Assembly: GCF_018130785.1 (NCBI RefSeq)
Contig: NZ_JAFCJT010000003.1
Location: forward strand, 124,001 to 188,000
Source: Bradyrhizobium liaoningense
GTDB taxonomy: Bacteria; Pseudomonadota; Alphaproteobacteria; Rhizobiales; Xanthobacteraceae
Reading direction: 5' to 3'
DNA: 64,000 nucleotides
Shown here: piece by piece, positions 61,728 through 64,000 of the stretch
Numbering within the stretch: position 1 is the stretch's first letter
Layout of the letters: the number at the start of each line of letters is the position of its first letter
The notes under the pieces: generated by a model
What the model saw: only the letters and a program-made list of their open reading frames with translations
Database searches by the model: none
What the model was told of the DNA's origin: nothing
Translations under genes and position numbers: made by a program

Positions 61728-62842
61728 GAGGCGCCTCCGGCCCGTTCGAGATCGCTGAGGCCGGCGATGCCGGTCAGCCGCGGCTCGGAGATGCCGAGCA
61801 CCTTGAACATTGAGCCCATGCCGCTGCGGCCCGTATCGGTCAGGCGTTTGAGCGCGACCGAAATGTCGGTGGCGACGTCAGGCGCCGCCTTCTGCATCAG
61901 CGCGGCCGCACGGGTATCGATGCCGACGCGCTTGAGGAAATCGCCCTGCGTCACCGGGCCGTGCACGCGTGCGCCGACATCCTCGGCTGCACGCGCGAGT
62001 GCCTGGAAGTCGACGTGGGCGGTGACGTCGGCCTGGCCCGGCGCCTTCAGGGGATCGGTGAAGGTGTGGCGCGCGATCGCCTGGAAGGTGTCGCCGGCAT
62101 CGCTGCGCAGATGGCCGTAGTCGATGATCAGCGCCGCGCCGTCCTGGTCGCGCACGCGCGTGGCGAGCTTCATGATCTCGCCGTCGGGCCGCCATTCGAA
62201 CACGGCGCCGACGGGCGCGGCGCGCACCAGAGGCGGCAGCAGCACGTCGAAGCGCGGCGTCGGGTCGGCGGCGGCGCCGAATTGAAGCTTGCCGTTGGGG
62301 TCGATCTCGATCACGCGCTCGTGCCAGCCGTCCTCGCGCTTCACCATCTGGTGGATCGGCAGCACGTCGAAATATTCGTTGGCGAGGATGATGCTCGGGC
62401 CCTCGGGCACGTCGTCGATGCTGTCGTGCCAGGCGATGTTGCGCACGCCCGCCAGTGTCGCGCTCTGCCGCTCGCGCAGCACGGGATTGACCTCGACCAT
62501 GTGGACGTGAAGCGCCTGGTAGAGCGGCGGCAGCACGCGCAGTGCGCGCAGCGCATCCGCCATCATGGTGCCGCGGCCGGGGCCGAGCTCGATCAGCCGC
62601 AGGAATTGCGGCGAGCCCATCTGCTTCCATACCGAGGCGGTCCACAGGCCCAAGAGCTCGCCGAACATCTGGCTGACCTCGGGCGCGGTGGTGAAGTCGC
62701 CCTCGCGCCCGAGCGGATCGCGCGAGACGTAATAGCCATAGCGCGGATGCATCAGGCACAGTTCCATGTACCGCCAGACCGGCATGGGGCCTGAGGATTT
62801 GATCAGCGCCTTGATCTCGTTGAGTAGAGGCTGTTCGGTCAC
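61724..62842 (-). CDS. NDUFAF7/MidA-family SAM-dependent methyltransferase
   Basis: 372 residues. The family start VWRYMELCLMHPRYGYY (~23-39) and FTTAPEVSQMFGELLGLW (~50-67) precede SAM loop LIELGPGRGTMMADALRAL (~82-100); ILANEYFDVLPIHQMV and LIIDYGHLRSDAGDTFQA complete the PF02636 pattern. The mitochondrial homologue NDUFAF7 methylates an Arg of complex I subunit NDUFS2 during assembly; the bacterial target is presumed similar. The start is GTG, 21 bp after lgt. It sits between lgt and pgeF, as in many Alphaproteobacteria. Confidence 0.88.
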   Translation of the reverse strand: MTEQPLLNEIKALIKSSGPMPVWRYMELCLMHPRYGYYVSRDPLGREGDFTTAPEVSQMFGELLGLWTASVWKQMGSPQFLRLIELGPGRGTMMADALRALRVLPPLYQALHVHMVEVNPVLRERQSATLAGVRNIAWHDSIDDVPEGPSIILANEYFDVLPIHQMVKREDGWHERVIEIDPNGKLQFGAAADPTPRFDVLLPPLVRAAPVGAVFEWRPDGEIMKLATRVRDQDGAALIIDYGHLRSDAGDTFQAIARHTFTDPLKAPGQADVTAHVDFQALARAAEDVGARVHGPVTQGDFLKRVGIDTRAAALMQKAAPDVATDISVALKRLTDTGRSGMGSMFKVLGISEPRLTGIAGLSDLERAGGAS

Positions 62843-62863
62843 GGTCTGTCTTCTCGAAAGGAA

Positions 62864-63706
62864 TTAACGAACGGCCTCGATGGGCTTCGGCGCACCGCGC
62901 CTCACAGCCAATACAATAAGTATGAGGCCGACGATAAGCATCGGGATCGACAACAGCATGCCCATGGTTAATCCGCCCCAGAGATAGCCGAGCTGGACGT
63001 CCGGCTCGCGGAAATGTTCGCCGATGATCCGGGTCAGGCCGTAGATCAGGATGAAGCTGCCGAGGATGAGTCCCGGCCGCTTCAAGGCGCCGAGGCGGAT
63101 CATCACTGCGAGCACGGCGAACAGCAGGAGGCCCTCCATTCCCGCTTCATAGAGCTGGCTCGGATGGCGCGGTACGTTACCGCCGGTCGGAAACACCATG
63201 GCCCAGGGCAGGCTCGGGTCGGCGGCGCGGCCCCATAGTTCGCCGTTGATGAAGTTGGTCAGCCGCACCAGGAAAATCCCGATCGGGGCAACGCCGCAGG
63301 TGATGTCGCCGAGCGACAGGATCGAGATGCCGTTCTTCCGGGCGAACCACATCACCGCCACGACGCAGCCGAGGAAGCCGCCGTGGAACGACATGCCGCC
63401 TTCCCACAATCTGAAGATGGCAGCCGGATGCTCGATGAAGAAGGGCAAATTGTAGAACAGGACGTACCCGGTGCGGCCACCGACGATGATGCCGAGCGTC
63501 ACCCACAATATGAAATCGTCGATCTGCGGCAGGCTGATCGGCGACGAGCCGGCCCACAGCCTGTCGTTCTTGATCAGGGTGCGCGCGTAGAACCAGCCGA
63601 ACGTGATTCCGCAGATATAGCCGAGTGCGTACCAGCGGATCGCGAACGGGCCGATCTCGATCGCGATCGGACTGAACGACGGAAAGTCGATGAGCAGATA
63701 GGGCAT
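62864..63706 (-). CDS. lgt: Prolipoprotein diacylglyceryl transferase
   Basis: 280 residues, about seven transmembrane helices. Seen: the signature [13 protein letters not shown] (~95-107), the catalytic His region MSFHGGFLG (~124), the FINGELWGR arginine region and [10 protein letters not shown] (~185). It transfers diacylglycerol from phosphatidylglycerol to the lipobox Cys. The ATG at 63706 gives [11 protein letters not shown]. It starts eight bases past the dienelactone hydrolase stop, so the operon extends off the window. Confidence 0.96.
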   Translation of the reverse strand: MPYLLIDFPSFSPIAIEIGPFAIRWYALGYICGITFGWFYARTLIKNDRLWAGSSPISLPQIDDFILWVTLGIIVGGRTGYVLFYNLPFFIEHPAAIFRLWEGGMSFHGGFLGCVVAVMWFARKNGISILSLGDITCGVAPIGIFLVRLTNFINGELWGRAADPSLPWAMVFPTGGNVPRHPSQLYEAGMEGLLLFAVLAVMIRLGALKRPGLILGSFILIYGLTRIIGEHFREPDVQLGYLWGGLTMGMLLSIPMLIVGLILIVLAVRRGAPKPIEAVR

Positions 63707-63714
63707 CGCGCCTT

Positions 63715-64000
63715 CTATTGCTGGACGAGATTGCGGCGATAGAGCGCCAGCAGACGCTCCCAATGCCGTTCGGCGGCGTCGCGGTCGTAGACCGGGCGCT
63801 TGGGGAAGGCGAAGCCGTGATGCGTGCCGGGATAGATCTCGACCTCGGCTTTAGCGCCGCTCATGCCCTGCTTGACCTTCTCGATGACCTCGGGGGGCGC
63901 GTAGATGTCGGTCTCGGCGCAGGCGAAATAGAGCTCGGCCTTGGTCTTGCCGGCGGCGAGATGCGGGCTGTTGTCTTCGTCGGTCGCCAGATGCGTTCCG
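63715..64000 (-). CDS. Dienelactone hydrolase family protein, C-terminal part
   Basis: The last ~95 codons of an alpha/beta hydrolase, cut by the window edge, ending at a TAG (63715-63717 on the complement). Visible: [12 protein letters not shown] with the catalytic Asp, and [17 protein letters not shown] with the catalytic His, followed by the usual [18 protein letters not shown]. This is the C-terminal pattern of the dienelactone hydrolase family. The Cys nucleophile lies beyond the window. The gene precedes lgt on the same strand. Confidence 0.85.
   Translation of the reverse strand, partial: GTHLATDEDNSPHLAAGKTKAELYFACAETDIYAPPEVIEKVKQGMSGAKAEVEIYPGTHHGFAFPKRPVYDRDAAERHWERLLALYRRNLVQQ

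Overview
The window is 64 kb of GC-rich chromosomal DNA that reads as a member of the Alphaproteobacteria, order Hyphomicrobiales, and most likely Bradyrhizobium or a close relative (Rhodopseudomonas/Afipia group). This rests on codon use, on the fluoroacetate-dehalogenase-like protein that keeps the Rhodopseudomonas RPA1163 residue numbering, on an FMN-riboswitch-controlled type II lumazine synthase, on a form I cox cluster headed by an MHYT-LytTR protein as in Oligotropha/Afipia carboxidovorans, and on several families of palindromic intergenic repeats. No tRNA, rRNA, CRISPR array, transposase or prophage was seen. Most of the window is core housekeeping DNA, with one strong accessory module, the CO dehydrogenase genes.

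Layout. 0-7 kb: end of purD, a dehalogenase-type hydrolase, tadA, an rluB with a very long Arg/Asp/Gly-rich N-terminus, rsmD, mutL and a ribbon-helix-helix protein. 7.5-10.5 kb: a four-gene redox operon (cytochrome c, VOC protein, gluconate-dehydrogenase-subunit-3-like protein, GMC flavoprotein). 10.8-20.2 kb: small secreted protein, arfB, an M16 peptidase pair, lspA, ileS, ribF. 20.4-27.8 kb: an orphan CheY, a TipF-like degenerate EAL protein with a HAD hydrolase, a winged-helix/TolB/TPR protein, a methyltransferase, and a BrkB/holin-type membrane pair. 27.9-32.4 kb: the overlapping pgsA-moaD-moaE-prmB string and uvrC. 32.6-39.9 kb: outer membrane barrel, cspA, rlmJ, RNase T2, small secreted proteins, and a MarR/OmpR/histidine kinase operon. 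40-46 kb: ilvE, DUF2314 protein, hisS, tautomerase, FlK-type thioesterase, proC, YbjN protein. 46.5-47.3 kb: FMN riboswitch and ribH.

47.4-56.1 kb is the most distinctive part: coxC-coxM-coxS-coxL-coxD-coxE-coxF-coxG. The catalytic residues of the three structural subunits sit at or three residues from the positions known in A. carboxidovorans, so this is a genuine form I aerobic CO dehydrogenase rather than a form II paralogue. CoxC (membrane sensor with a LytTR DNA-binding domain) lies just upstream of 9-bp direct repeats with 21-bp periodicity in front of coxM, the spacing expected of LytTR operators. moaD/moaE, 20 kb away, make the molybdopterin that CoxL needs. coxB, coxH, coxI and coxK are not next to the cluster.

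56.2-64 kb: a two-gene unit (gluzincin-like metallopeptidase plus D-Ala-D-Ala-ligase-like ATP-grasp enzyme) of unknown product, prs, a lipoprotein, a secreted protein, and pgeF, an NDUFAF7-type methyltransferase, lgt and a partial dienelactone hydrolase.

At least five families of inverted repeats occupy the gaps between genes. One copy runs into the Shine-Dalgarno sequence of coxD and another into that of rsmD, so these elements may affect translation as well as transcript ends.
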